Below are positions 7,420 through 16,600 of a stretch of 21,820 nucleotides of DNA, in pieces. The position numbers were made by a program, and so were the translations under genes. The DNA comes from a virus. The stretch lies in the IMG/VR virus record IMGVR_UViG_3300025138_000430, positions 1 through 21,820 of that record; one strand, written 5' to 3'. The notes below the pieces were generated by a model. The model did not search any database. It saw only the letters and a program-made list of their open reading frames with translations, and was not told the DNA's origin. How positions within the stretch are numbered: the stretch's first letter is position 1; every line of letters starts with the position of its first letter.

Positions 7420-8556
7420 ATGGAATTCAAACAAGTAAAAGAGGTTACGCCGTTAGAAGCGAAATCCAAACAAGAAGTTGAACAAGATCTTTTAAACAAA
7501 CACGAGGAAAGTTTAAAAGTTTCTGAGTTTAGCGAAACAAAATCTGAAACACCAGTAATTGAGGTTCCAGAAACTAAAGTTGAAAATACTCAAGAGGTTA
7601 ATGAAGAGGTTTCATTACCTGAGTTAAAAGACGAAGATGTTCTTTCTTATATTAAAGAAAGATATAATAAAGATATTTCTTCAGTAGATGAATTATTTTC
7701 AGAAAGAAAAGAAAATGAAGCATTGCCTGATGAAGTATCAAAATATTTAGAGTTTAAAAAAGAAACTGGTAGAGGTTTTGAAGATTTTATTAAAGCAAAT
7801 AAAAGCTATGATAATTTAAATGACAATCAAATACTAGCAGAATATTATTCTCTAACTGAATCTGAATTAGATTCCGAAGATATTCAATATCTAATGGAAG
7901 ATAAATTTGGGTATGATGAAGATGTAGATGAAGAAAGAGATATTAAGAAAAAAAATATCTCCAAAAAAAAAGAACTTGCAATAGCTAAAAAGTATTTAAG
8001 TAAGCTATCGGATACATATAAAACTCCTCTTGAGTCAAGTGGGGGTTCGTTTTCGGAAGATCAGCTTAAAGAATTTAACGCTTACAAGGATTACGTTCAA
8101 GAGGCTCGAACTGAAGTAGATGCCAATAAAAGAAAATCTGAATATTTTCAGAAAAAAACAGAAGACGTTTTTAACTCTGAATTCAAAGGTTTTGAGTTCA
8201 CAGTAGGAGATAAAAATGTAGTTTATTCTTCTGGAGATGCAAATGAAATTAAATCAAAACAACTAAACGTACAGACTTTTATAGATCAGTACTTAGGTGA
8301 AGATGGTTTAATTAACGATGCAAAAGGTTGGCACAAAGCATTAAATGCCGCAATGAACCCAGACAAACTAGCTCAATATTTTTATGAGCAAGGAAAAGCT
8401 GATGCCATAGGAGATGTTTCGAAAAAAAGTAAAAACATTAATATGAATTTGAGGCAAACACCTCAATCAGCTCCACAGACAGGGTTTCAAGCACGAGCAG
8501 TTGGTCAAGATTCAGGCAGAGGCTTAAGAATTAGAAGTAGAAATAAAAATAATTAA
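7420..8556 (+). CDS. Probable capsid scaffolding protein
   Basis: A 378-aa, Glu/Lys/Asp-rich protein between portal and major capsid genes, the usual scaffold position. Residues 1-75 are low-complexity, acidic and Val/Glu/Thr-rich. The middle is helical and charged (DVLSYIKERYNKDISSVDEL, then FEDFIKANKSYDN) with a very acidic DEDVDEERDIKKK patch. The C-terminal part, ending RGLRIRSRNKNN, is basic, as expected of a scaffold tail that contacts the inner capsid surface. Scaffolds direct coat assembly and leave or are cleaved before packaging. I see no protease catalytic motif, so fusion to a maturation protease is unlikely. It shares the promoter at 7397 with the capsid gene. Confidence 0.75.
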   Translation: MEFKQVKEVTPLEAKSKQEVEQDLLNKHEESLKVSEFSETKSETPVIEVPETKVENTQEVNEEVSLPELKDEDVLSYIKERYNKDISSVDELFSERKENEALPDEVSKYLEFKKETGRGFEDFIKANKSYDNLNDNQILAEYYSLTESELDSEDIQYLMEDKFGYDEDVDEERDIKKKNISKKKELAIAKKYLSKLSDTYKTPLESSGGSFSEDQLKEFNAYKDYVQEARTEVDANKRKSEYFQKKTEDVFNSEFKGFEFTVGDKNVVYSSGDANEIKSKQLNVQTFIDQYLGEDGLINDAKGWHKALNAAMNPDKLAQYFYEQGKADAIGDVSKKSKNINMNLRQTPQSAPQTGFQARAVGQDSGRGLRIRSRNKNN

Positions 8557-8559
8557 TAA

Positions 8560-8582
8560 TTAAAAATTTAAAAATTTAAAAA
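8560..8582 (+). repeat. A/T-only TTAAAAAT direct repeats in the capsid leader
   Basis: Nearly three head-to-tail copies of TTAAAAAT lead directly into the ATG at 8583. The leader contains only A and T and has no Shine-Dalgarno sequence. Unstructured A/U-rich leaders favour initiation in Bacteroidota, so this may serve as a translation enhancer for the most abundant virion protein. Confidence 0.5.
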
Positions 8583-10010
8583 ATGGCAGGATCAGTAGCA
8601 GGAAATCCTACTTTTGCACTACAGCCTAGTGCAGAACAGGTAGTATTACAATCAAACTATATCACAAATTTTGATTTCTTAAATCAATATTTACCAGATA
8701 CTTATGAAAAAGAATTTGAAAGATATGGAAACAGAACAGTAGCATCATTCTTAAGAATGGTAGGCGCTGAAATGCCTTCTAACTCAGACCTTATCAAATG
8801 GGCAGAGCAAGGAAGGTTACACACTAAGTATTCTAACGTAACTTCAGCAGGAGCTGCAGGAGCAAATACAGCAGTGTTAACTATTAATGACACATTGATT
8901 CCAAACACTGGTACAATTGCATTAAGAGTAGGTCAGACAATTATGATTTCTGACAATACAGGAGCTTCAGTTTTAAATAACAAAGCTTTAATTACAGCAG
9001 TAGATACAGCTAACGCAACTATTACAGTAGCTTATTATGAAGCAGCTGGACAAGCAGTAGCAGTAGGAATTGTAACTTCTTTATTTGTTTATGGTTCTGA
9101 ATTCCAAAAAGGTTCAAGCGGTATGCAAGGTCAACTAGAAGCTGACGATGTTATCTTTAGCAATTCACCAATTATCATTAAAGACCGTTACGCAGTATCT
9201 GGTTCTGATATGGCTCAAATTGGATGGATTGAAGTAACTACAGAAAACGGCGCAACTGGTTTCTTATGGTATTTAAAATCTGAACACGAAACAAGACTAA
9301 GATTTGAAGATTACTTAGAGACAGCAATGGTGGAAGCAGTTCCAGCAATCGCAGGAAGTGGTGTTGCAGCAATTGCAGCAGGTGTAGCTTCAGGAGTAGG
9401 TAACAAAGGATCTGAAGGTTTATTCTATGTAGTAAATAACAGAGGAAATGTATGGTCAGGTGGAAACCCAAGTACATTAGCTGAATTTGATTCTATTATC
9501 CAAAGATTAGACAAACAAGGATCTATTGAAGAAAATGTTATTTTCTTAAACAGAGAGTTTGGATTTGATATTGATGATATGTTAGCTTCTCAAAATTCTT
9601 ATGGTGCAAATGGCACTTCTTATGGTCTTTTTGACAATGATAAGGATATGGCATTAAACTTAGGGTTTACAGGATTTAGAAGAGGATATGACTTTTACAA
9701 GTCTGACTGGAAATACTTAAACGATCCTACAATGAGAGGTGGTTTAGTAGGTGGAAAAATCAACGGTATTTTAGTACCAGCTGGTTCAACTACAGTTTAT
9801 GACCAAGTACTTGGTAAAAACGCTAAAAGACCATTCTTACACGTAAGATACAGAGCTTCAGAAACTGAAGACAGACGTTATAAAACTTGGATTACAGGTT
9901 CTGCAGGTGGAGCAGCTACTTCTAGCTTAGATGCAATGGAAGTAAACTTCTTATCAGAAAGAGCTTTATGTACTTTAGGTGCTAATAACTTCTTCTTATT
10001 TAAACAATAA
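8583..10010 (+). CDS. Major capsid protein (HK97-fold, crAss-like)
   Basis: A 475-aa shell protein. The N-terminal arm (MAGSVAGNPTFALQPSAEQ) and the motif ELRRYG-like FERYGNRTVASFLRMVGAEM match crAss-like capsid proteins. So does the C-terminal half, with FRRGYDFYKSDWKYLNDPT, GILVPAGSTTVYDQVLGKN, RPFLHVRYRASETEDRRYKT and LDAMEVNFLSERALCTLGAN. Residues about 84-172 form a Thr/Ala/Val-rich beta insertion, interrupting the HK97 core between the N-arm and E-loop regions. The insertion resembles beta modules in two genes downstream. The gene uses more C-ending codons (TTC, AAC) than its neighbours, as expected of strong expression. It has an A/T-only leader and is followed by a hairpin. Confidence 0.93.
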   Translation: MAGSVAGNPTFALQPSAEQVVLQSNYITNFDFLNQYLPDTYEKEFERYGNRTVASFLRMVGAEMPSNSDLIKWAEQGRLHTKYSNVTSAGAAGANTAVLTINDTLIPNTGTIALRVGQTIMISDNTGASVLNNKALITAVDTANATITVAYYEAAGQAVAVGIVTSLFVYGSEFQKGSSGMQGQLEADDVIFSNSPIIIKDRYAVSGSDMAQIGWIEVTTENGATGFLWYLKSEHETRLRFEDYLETAMVEAVPAIAGSGVAAIAAGVASGVGNKGSEGLFYVVNNRGNVWSGGNPSTLAEFDSIIQRLDKQGSIEENVIFLNREFGFDIDDMLASQNSYGANGTSYGLFDNDKDMALNLGFTGFRRGYDFYKSDWKYLNDPTMRGGLVGGKINGILVPAGSTTVYDQVLGKNAKRPFLHVRYRASETEDRRYKTWITGSAGGAATSSLDAMEVNFLSERALCTLGANNFFLFKQ

Positions 10011-10030
10011 GAATAACAATTTGTAATTTT

Positions 10031-10054
10031 TACCCTCGTTTTAAAACGGGGGTA
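10031..10054 (+). terminator. Hairpin after the capsid gene
   Basis: TACCCTCGTT pairs with AACGGGGGTA in a 10-bp stem with one U-G pair and a TTAA loop, 20 bases after the capsid stop codon. No T run follows, so termination would be partial. It may instead protect the 3' end of the abundant capsid mRNA. Confidence 0.5.
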
Positions 10055-10086
10055 ACTATTACTTTATAAACTTTAAATTAAATCAA

Positions 10087-10848
10087 ATGAAAAAATTAAA
10101 TAAAACTGTCTTAAAAGACAAAACATATAAATTAACAGGAGATGTTGCTCCTTTAAGCCTTATGATTCCAGCTAGAAATAGCAGAAGATCACCGTTAATG
10201 TATTTTGACGAAGAACAAGGTATCAACAGACCTTTGCGTTATGCAAAAAACCAAAAAAGTCCTTTTGAGGACGAACAAGATGGAAATGCTATTTTAGAAC
10301 CAATTGTGTTTGAAGATGGTTTTCTTTTTGTGCCAAAAACAAATCCTGTACTACAAGAGTTTTTATCTTTACATCCTTCTAATACACATTTATTTATTGA
10401 GGTTGATAAAGAAATAGATGCTAATGTTGATGTTGAGTATTTAGACTATGAATTAGAAGCTCAGGTTTCTGCAAAAGATTTAAGTCTTGAATTAATGGAA
10501 ACAATAGGTAGAGTAGTTATAGGTTTGAATGTAGATAAATTAAGTTCTGCAGAGTTAAAAAGAGATATTAGGTTATTTGCAAAAAGATATCCTCAAGATT
10601 TCTTAGAGTCTCTTAACGATCCATTATTGATTATGCAAAACAAGTGTTCTCAATTTTTATCTAACAGTTTAATTATAATGAAAAACGAAAAAGACGTTTA
10701 TTATAACTTAAAACAAAATAAGAAAAAACTTTTAACTGTTCCTTATGGAGAAGATCCTTTATTTATACTGGCATCATTTTTTCAAAGTGATGAAGGACAG
10801 CAAGTTTTTACTTTATTAAGTAATAGATTAAAAAAAGTAGACGAATAA
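10087..10848 (+). CDS. Conserved post-capsid protein, function unknown
   Basis: A 253-aa cytosolic-type protein with no signal peptide or membrane segment. Conserved-looking blocks are MIPARNSRRSPLMYFDEEQG with RPLRYAKNQKSPFEDEQDGN (about 27-66), then ILEPIVFEDGFLFVPKTNPV (about 69-88). A helical C-terminal half follows, with KRDIRLFAKRYPQDFLESLND, NLKQNKKKLLTVPYGEDP and a last helix LASFFQSDEGQQVF. I recall this family beside capsid genes in marine and crAss-like phages, with no assigned function. The start context matches that of the scaffold gene over 15 bases, and a strong terminator follows. It could be a minor head component or an assembly factor. Confidence 0.75.
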   Translation: MKKLNKTVLKDKTYKLTGDVAPLSLMIPARNSRRSPLMYFDEEQGINRPLRYAKNQKSPFEDEQDGNAILEPIVFEDGFLFVPKTNPVLQEFLSLHPSNTHLFIEVDKEIDANVDVEYLDYELEAQVSAKDLSLELMETIGRVVIGLNVDKLSSAELKRDIRLFAKRYPQDFLESLNDPLLIMQNKCSQFLSNSLIIMKNEKDVYYNLKQNKKKLLTVPYGEDPLFILASFFQSDEGQQVFTLLSNRLKKVDE

Positions 10849-10867
10849 AAACAACTAACTTTAAAAG

Positions 10868-10897
10868 AAGGCTCTAGAAATAGAGTCTTTTTTTTTT
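10868..10897 (+). terminator. Strong intrinsic terminator
   Basis: AAGGCTCTA and TAGAGTCTT form a 9-bp stem with one G-U pair around a GAAA tetraloop, running straight into ten Ts. This is a textbook rho-independent terminator on the + strand, 20 bases after the stop codon of the post-capsid gene. Confidence 0.88.
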
Positions 10898-10899
10898 AC

Positions 10900-10907
10900 T
10901 ATATTTG
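10900..10907 (+). promoter_or_regulatory. Bacteroidota-type promoter -7 box right after a terminator
   Basis: TATATTTG lies 2 bases after the T run of the terminator and 26 bases before the ATG at 10934. The region where a -33 box would sit is inside the terminator hairpin and contains no TTTG. Confidence 0.65.
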
Positions 10908-10933
10908 TAGAAACAATTAATAAAAAACATATA

Positions 10934-11641
10934 ATGTCAAAACTTATATCTATACCTATTTCTCTTCAAGTAGATTCAGGTACTCAATCAACACTTACTT
11001 CAGGTACAGCAACGGCTTATGTAGCTAACGCATTAACTGATGCTACAAAAAATTTTGTAACTCTAGGAGTTAAAGAAGGCGATACAGTAACAGACACTGT
11101 AAATAATGACACAGCTTTAGTTATTCTTGTTGCACCAGGAGGTGATACAGCAGTTTTAACTTTAGATGCAGATATTTTTTCAGCAGCTAACGAAACTTAC
11201 AATATATCTGTTCCTGCAAATGTTCTTTGTCAAGATAATCAAAATTTTATTGCTAGCGTAAGTATTGGAGATTTTGTATTTAATACAACAGACAGTACAT
11301 CTGCTCAAGTAACATCAATAGTAAATAATAAAAGAGTTAATTTAGATAGTTCAATAATGGCTATTGGAGAAACATATACTGTAAATAGTGGGTCGCAATC
11401 TAGTCCTCTTATAGTAAACGTAGATTCAGTTGTTACAAGCGCTTACGCTTCAGCTACTTCAACTAAAATATATTGTAAAGGAGATTATGTAATTACATTA
11501 GCTAATACAAGTGACTTTAATGAGTATGCTAATAAAGCAATACAAGATGCTTTAATATCATCTTATGATTCATTAAGTACTGTTGAAAAGGTAATAATAA
11601 CACCTCCAACAGTAGTATTTACTACATCAGCTATAGCATAA
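10934..11641 (+). CDS. Putative auxiliary capsid / decoration protein with two beta repeats
   Basis: A 235-aa, Thr/Ser/Ala/Val-rich, beta-strand protein with two internal repeats. Repeat A (about 32-92) has NFVTLGVKEGDTVTDT, a central strand ALVILV and LTLDADIF ending ETYNI. Repeat B (about 97-152) has NFIASVSIGDFVFNT, AQVTSIV and VNLDSSIM ending ETYTV. A distinct C-terminal part (155-235) follows, with IYCKGDYVITLANTSDFNEY and a helix. It has its own promoter and is closed by strong terminators on both sides, so it can be made in an amount independent of its neighbours. That suits a high-copy shell protein. The role is inferred from composition, context and expression layout. A tail-tube role is less likely for a short-tailed phage. 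Confidence 0.6.
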   Translation: MSKLISIPISLQVDSGTQSTLTSGTATAYVANALTDATKNFVTLGVKEGDTVTDTVNNDTALVILVAPGGDTAVLTLDADIFSAANETYNISVPANVLCQDNQNFIASVSIGDFVFNTTDSTSAQVTSIVNNKRVNLDSSIMAIGETYTVNSGSQSSPLIVNVDSVVTSAYASATSTKIYCKGDYVITLANTSDFNEYANKAIQDALISSYDSLSTVEKVIITPPTVVFTTSAIA

Positions 11642-11667
11642 AACACAATAGTTTATTTAAATTATAG

Positions 11668-11702
11668 AGAGGTTTCAATAAAATGAAGCCTCTTTTTTTT
11701 TT
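11668..11702 (+). terminator. Strong intrinsic terminator
   Basis: AGAGGTTTCA and TGAAGCCTCT form a 10-bp stem with one wobble pair and an ATAAAA loop, followed by ten Ts. It closes the single-gene unit 10934-11641. Confidence 0.88.
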
Positions 11703-11704
11703 CG

Positions 11705-11712
11705 TATCTTTG
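11705..11712 (+). promoter_or_regulatory. Bacteroidota-type promoter -7 box for the neck/tail operon
   Basis: TATCTTTG matches TAnnTTTG, 2 bases after the terminator T run and 18 bases before the ATG at 11731. No TTTG lies at -33, where the terminator stem sits. No further terminator is seen before 20153, so it probably drives the whole neck/tail block. Confidence 0.65.
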
Positions 11713-11730
11713 TTTAAATAACAATTTGAA

Positions 11731-12705
11731 ATGATTAACACAGTAAGAGCAACAGTCTTGTCAATTGCAAATAAAAACAATTACGGATATATAACTCCTA
11801 GTGATTTTAACTTATATGCAAAACAAGCTCAACTAGATATATTTGAAGATTATTTTTATCAATACAACAGCTGGATTATAAAACAAAATGCTCGTGTATC
11901 TGGTAGTGAATATGCAGATATTTTAAAAGGATTAGTAGAAGTAATTGATAGTTTTTCTGAAACAAGAGGGTTAACTACATCTGGTATTAATTTATATAAT
12001 TTACCAGAAAATTATTATTTAATTAATAAAATAAATTACTATCCTAATGCAGTTTTTTCTTCAACTACTACGGCAGCTGGAGCAAACACTTTAACAGATA
12101 CTAACGCAACGTTTACTACAACTGGTACGGTATTACCAGGTCAGTTTGTTACTAATACTTCTTTAACTAGTGTATCAGCTGGTTTTGGAGCTTATATAGT
12201 TAGTGTAGATTCAGAAACACAATTAACATTGTCTGAGAATCCATTTGGTAGTGCTGCAACAGTTGGAAATTCTTATACCATTGTTACTACAACTGGTATT
12301 AGAGAAGTAGAAAGAGTTTCTCAAAATAAAATATTTTATTTAAACTCATCTTCATTAACTTCTCCTAATATTTCTTATCCAGCTTATGTTTTAGGTGGCG
12401 CAAATAATCTTATAACAGGTAATACCATTACAGTATATCCTGACACTATTATTGGTGCTGGTAAAATTTTATCACAATATATAAGATATCCTTTAGATCC
12501 AAATTGGACTTATAGTTCATTGACAGGTGGCGAACCTGTTTTTGATGAGGGTGCAGCAGATTATCAAGACTTTGAACTTCCTGATTCTGATGAGCCTAAT
12601 TTAGTAAACAAAATATTACAATATGCTGGTGTATCTATTAGAGATAAAGACATAGCTGTTTTTGGTAATATTCAAGAACAAGAAGATAATCAACAACAAT
12701 CATAA
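11731..12705 (+). CDS. Head-tail connector / ring protein with inserted beta domain
   Basis: A 324-aa protein with the crAss-like connector signature. The helical N-terminus (MINTVRATVLSIANKNNYGY, DFNLYAKQAQLDIFEDYFYQ) is followed by LYNLPENYYLINKI, RYPLDPNWTY, GGEPVFD, YQDFELPDSDEPNLVNKIL and a Gln-rich tail. Such proteins form the adaptor rings under the portal. Residues about 108-187 (AAGANTLTDTNATFTTTG, then ITLSENPF-like strands and SYTIVT) are a Thr-rich beta module. The module appears to be inserted between the two halves of the connector fold and resembles modules in the capsid and 10934-11641 proteins. The next gene starts 3 bases after the stop codon. Confidence 0.82.
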   Translation: MINTVRATVLSIANKNNYGYITPSDFNLYAKQAQLDIFEDYFYQYNSWIIKQNARVSGSEYADILKGLVEVIDSFSETRGLTTSGINLYNLPENYYLINKINYYPNAVFSSTTTAAGANTLTDTNATFTTTGTVLPGQFVTNTSLTSVSAGFGAYIVSVDSETQLTLSENPFGSAATVGNSYTIVTTTGIREVERVSQNKIFYLNSSSLTSPNISYPAYVLGGANNLITGNTITVYPDTIIGAGKILSQYIRYPLDPNWTYSSLTGGEPVFDEGAADYQDFELPDSDEPNLVNKILQYAGVSIRDKDIAVFGNIQEQEDNQQQS

Positions 12706-12708
12706 GCT

Positions 12709-13632
12709 ATGGCATATATAACAGACTATCAATATTATGAAAACGGAGGAGTAAATCCTACGAACTCAAACTGGGGGTCATATCAATTTGTATCATTAGA
12801 CGATATAGTAACTAACTTTATGTTAATGTATGTTGGTAATGATAAATTAATAAACAATGTAGAAAAATATAATATTTTATTTCACGCAAAAAGAGGAATT
12901 CAAGAATTGAATTATGATGCAATGAAAGAAATAAAAATACTAGAGCTTAGTGTATGTGATCAATTAAGGTATGTTTTACCTCCTGATTATGTAAATTGGG
13001 TAAGAATTTCTGTATATCAAAATGGTGTATTAATGCCATTAACTGAAAATATACAAACAAATTGGAGTAATTCTTATTTACAAGATAATGACTGTAAAAT
13101 ATTGTTTGATGAAAATGGAAATATATTAAAACCTGAAAACTCTACTATAGATATGGATAGAATTTCTGGAAGTAAAAAAAGTCTTTATTTAAATTCAAAT
13201 AGTAGTCAAGATGGTAATATGGGTTACAATGTTGATGGTGCTTGGTTTTTTGACTATAGTATTGGTCAGCGTTATGGTCTTAATACAGAGACTGCAAATT
13301 CTAATCCTACGTTTACAATTAACAAAGCATCTGGAGTAATTAATTTTAGTTCTGGAGCTTCTGATAAACTAGTTATTCTAGAATATGTTTCAGATGGTAT
13401 GGAGAATGGTGTAGACTCACAGATTAATTTAAATAAATTATTTGAAGATTTTATCTATGCTTATATTAAATATGCTATATTAACTAGCAAATACGGTGTT
13501 CAAGAATATATAATTAATAGAGCTAAAAAAGAAAAAACAGCTTTATTAAGAAACGCCAAAATAAGATTAAGTAACATACATCCAGGAAGATTGTTAATGA
13601 ATCTTAGGGGTCAAGATAAATGGTTGAAATAA
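12709..13632 (+). CDS. Head-tail connector / ring protein, tail tubular A-like
   Basis: A 307-aa protein. Recognisable blocks are FHAKRGIQELNYDAMKEIKI and YVLPPDYVNWVRISVYQNG, then YLQDNDCKILFDENGN and a C-terminal helical end with FIYAYIKYAILTSKYGVQEY and LSNIHPGRLLMNLRGQDKWL. The arrangement of a helical bundle with a beta sheet resembles ring proteins of crAss-like phages and, more distantly, T7 gp11-type gatekeepers. It would stack below the first connector and bind the muzzle protein. It lies between the first connector gene (3-base gap) and the muzzle gene (1-base gap), so the three are tightly coupled. Which ring it forms cannot be told from sequence alone. Confidence 0.8.
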   Translation: MAYITDYQYYENGGVNPTNSNWGSYQFVSLDDIVTNFMLMYVGNDKLINNVEKYNILFHAKRGIQELNYDAMKEIKILELSVCDQLRYVLPPDYVNWVRISVYQNGVLMPLTENIQTNWSNSYLQDNDCKILFDENGNILKPENSTIDMDRISGSKKSLYLNSNSSQDGNMGYNVDGAWFFDYSIGQRYGLNTETANSNPTFTINKASGVINFSSGASDKLVILEYVSDGMENGVDSQINLNKLFEDFIYAYIKYAILTSKYGVQEYIINRAKKEKTALLRNAKIRLSNIHPGRLLMNLRGQDKWLK

Positions 13633-13633
13633 T

Positions 13634-16600
13634 ATGCCACAGTTTACAAGAAATTTTATAAAAGGAAGAATGAATAAAAGCGTTGATGAACGATTAGTTC
13701 CTCAAGGTGAATATATTGATGCTTTAAATTGTAGGCTTGGATCTACAGAAAACACTGAAATAGGTGCTGTAGAAAATTCTTTAGGAAATACAAAACTTAC
13801 AACTTTAACTTATGAAGGATTAGCATTAAGCTCTCAAGCAAAATGTATTGGAGCTTATGAAGATGGTGGTGAGGAAACTATGTACTGGTTTATAAATGAT
13901 CCAGCAAACGTAAATTCAAATACTGGTAAAGTTGATATGATAGTATCATATAATACTAAATTAGATTTGTTATTCTATCACGTTATATCTACTAGTCTTT
14001 TAAACTTTGATGATACTTATTTAGTTACAGGTATTAATCTTATAGATGGGTTATTGTTTTTTACAGATAATTTAAATCCTCCTAGAAAAATAAATATAAA
14101 CAGAACATATCCATATCCAATAAACGATGTTGATCAAGTTACTGAACAAGATATAGGTGTTATTGTAGCGCCACCTTTATTTGCGCCTACACTTACACCA
14201 ACTCAACAAGGCGGAGGAGAAAATTATATGACAGATATAATGATTTCTTTTGCATATAGATATAAGTATGAAGACAACGAGTATTCTGCTGTTTCTCCTT
14301 TTTCACCAATATCTTTTTCACCAGGACCATTTCAATTAGATTTTTCTACCTATGATAATATAGGTATGCAAAATGTATTTAATAGTGTTATTATGAAATT
14401 TAACACAGGTGGAAAAAATGTAAAAGGAATAGATTTATTATTTAAGTCAACAAATTTTGCAGCAATAAATGTTATTGAAAGATTTAATAAATTAGATCAA
14501 GGTTGGTTAGATAATGTTGAACAAACATTTCAATTTACAAATCAAAAAATATATACTGTTTTACCAGAAGCTCAGCTTTTAAGACTTTTTGATAATGTGC
14601 CTAAAATTGCACAAGCTCAAACACTTATGGGTAATAGACTTATGTATGGCAATTATGTTGATGGATATAATATTACAAATCAAAATGGTCAAGATGTATA
14701 TTTAGACTATAGTTTAGATTTAATATCAGAAAATTTAGATGCTGGGGAAACTCCTTCAGTAAATACTACTTTTAATTATAGTATAAACGGATCAGTTTCT
14801 GTTATTAACGGAACAGCTACATACGATACAACTGGGTTTGATTTAAAAGCTGGTTCTCAAATAGGTATTTCTTTTAATTTAGGTCATTCTCAATTTTCTG
14901 GAGCTGCTGAATATGTAGATGGAACAGAACCTTTAAATAAATATGAATCTACGTTTTTATTTAACGTTCAAGAAGACTTTTCTAATGCTTATGATTTAGT
15001 TAATTCTCCATCATTTATAGCTGCAATGTCTGAATTTGTTGCGCCTTCTAGTTCTACTTGTTTTTCTCAATTATGTTCTACAGGATGTGAAAGTGGTACA
15101 TCAGTTACAGATTTAATTAACTGTGGTGTTGTTGCTAAAACAAGTTGGTATAAAGTAGGTTTTGGAATATCTGGTACAAATCAAGGTATTGTAATTGGAT
15201 CTACTCCTGGTAGTAATAGTTTTTCTTTAACTGTACAAGCAATAAAATATGAAAAATATGATACAACTGTAACACCTAATGTGGGGTTAGGAATTTTTGC
15301 TTATGAATATTTTACTGTAATACAATCAGAATTCCTTTACAGTTTAGATTCTTCAAAAAGCAGTTTACATAGTGATAGAGATTATGAAGTTGGTATTGTA
15401 TATGAAGATAATTATGGAAGAGCAAGTACCGCTTTAGTAGATACAAATAATACAGTATATATTCCTTGTGACAATTCTATTACAAAAAACACAATTAAAG
15501 TTACACTAAATAGTTACCCTCCTTTTTGGGCTACTAAATATAAGTTTGTTTTAAAACCATCTAAAGACGAATACAGAACAGTTTACTCTAACATATTTTT
15601 TCAAGAAGAAGAAACTGGTAATGTGTGGTTTAAATTAGAAGGAGATAATAAATCTAAAGTTGTTTTAGATGAAAACTTAAAAGTTAAAACAGATACCAAT
15701 GGGCCAGTACTTAGATGTGTTGAAACAAAAGTTTTAGATTATGGAAGTCAAGTAGAAAACTGGCTTTGTCAAAGAGCAAGCGATGGTACTTTAATAGATG
15801 ACACTTGTTCTCAACCAACAGGAGTTTATATGCAACTTAGACCAAGTAATTTTTCAGCTGGTATTGCAGAAGATGCATTAATAAATACTGGGGAAGATGG
15901 ATGTAAAGGATCTTATTGTGCTGTAAAGTATGATGTATCTATTCCTAATCCAGATACAACTGGACCAACCAATTTATTTATACCATATACTATACCAGCA
16001 GGAAGTCTTGTTACAATAAAACTTGAAGCAAATAGATTTAAAAGAGGATCTAAATGTGGAGGTAGACGATATCTTTTTGATAAAACTTTTACAGCAAGTC
16101 AAGATTATGATAGTATGTATGCTTTTGTAGAAGGTGATAATATTGATTTAACAGCTGGAATTAGTTCAGGAAGTGACGACACTATAAATAACGTTAATCA
16201 ACCTAGTACATTATATCCTTATTTTACATCATTAGCAACTGGAGGTCAAACCTACATTACTTTTCAAACAGATGCTGCAAACGGTAAAATGTATCTTGTT
16301 TTTCAAAATGGAACTCCTAATTGTGGATCACCAAATAAAAGAAATTCTTATGGTAATGTACAAGTTATAGCTCAAAGAGCAACTACATTAATGGTTTTTG
16401 AAACTGAAGCAAAAGATGCTAATACTGAGCTTTATTATGAAAACGAGCAAGTTTTTAATATAACTGGAGGGTATCATCAATCAGGAACAGATGCTACTGA
16501 TCAAAATCAAACAGTAAGTTTACCAGCTGTAGTTAATTTAACTTTTTCTAATTGTTTTACTTTTGGAAATGGAGTAGAGTCTAATAGAGTATTAGATGCT

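Noticed and set aside
9238-9477. Minus-strand open frame of 79 codons inside the capsid gene
   Set aside because: It is the antisense shadow of the capsid gene with a Leu/His-rich, unnatural composition. No promoter or neighbour supports it. The other minus-strand frames (2385-2588, 8702-8908, 17611-17796, 21257-21457) fail in the same way.
10027-10060. Hairpin after the capsid gene as a bidirectional terminator
   Set aside because: Neither strand has a U tract after the stem and no minus-strand gene is present. It is kept only as a weak + strand structure.
10856-10863. TAACTTTA as a further -7 box
   Set aside because: It lies directly before the strong terminator at 10868-10897, so a transcript would stop after about 30 bases. 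The sequence is reported only as a recurring motif.
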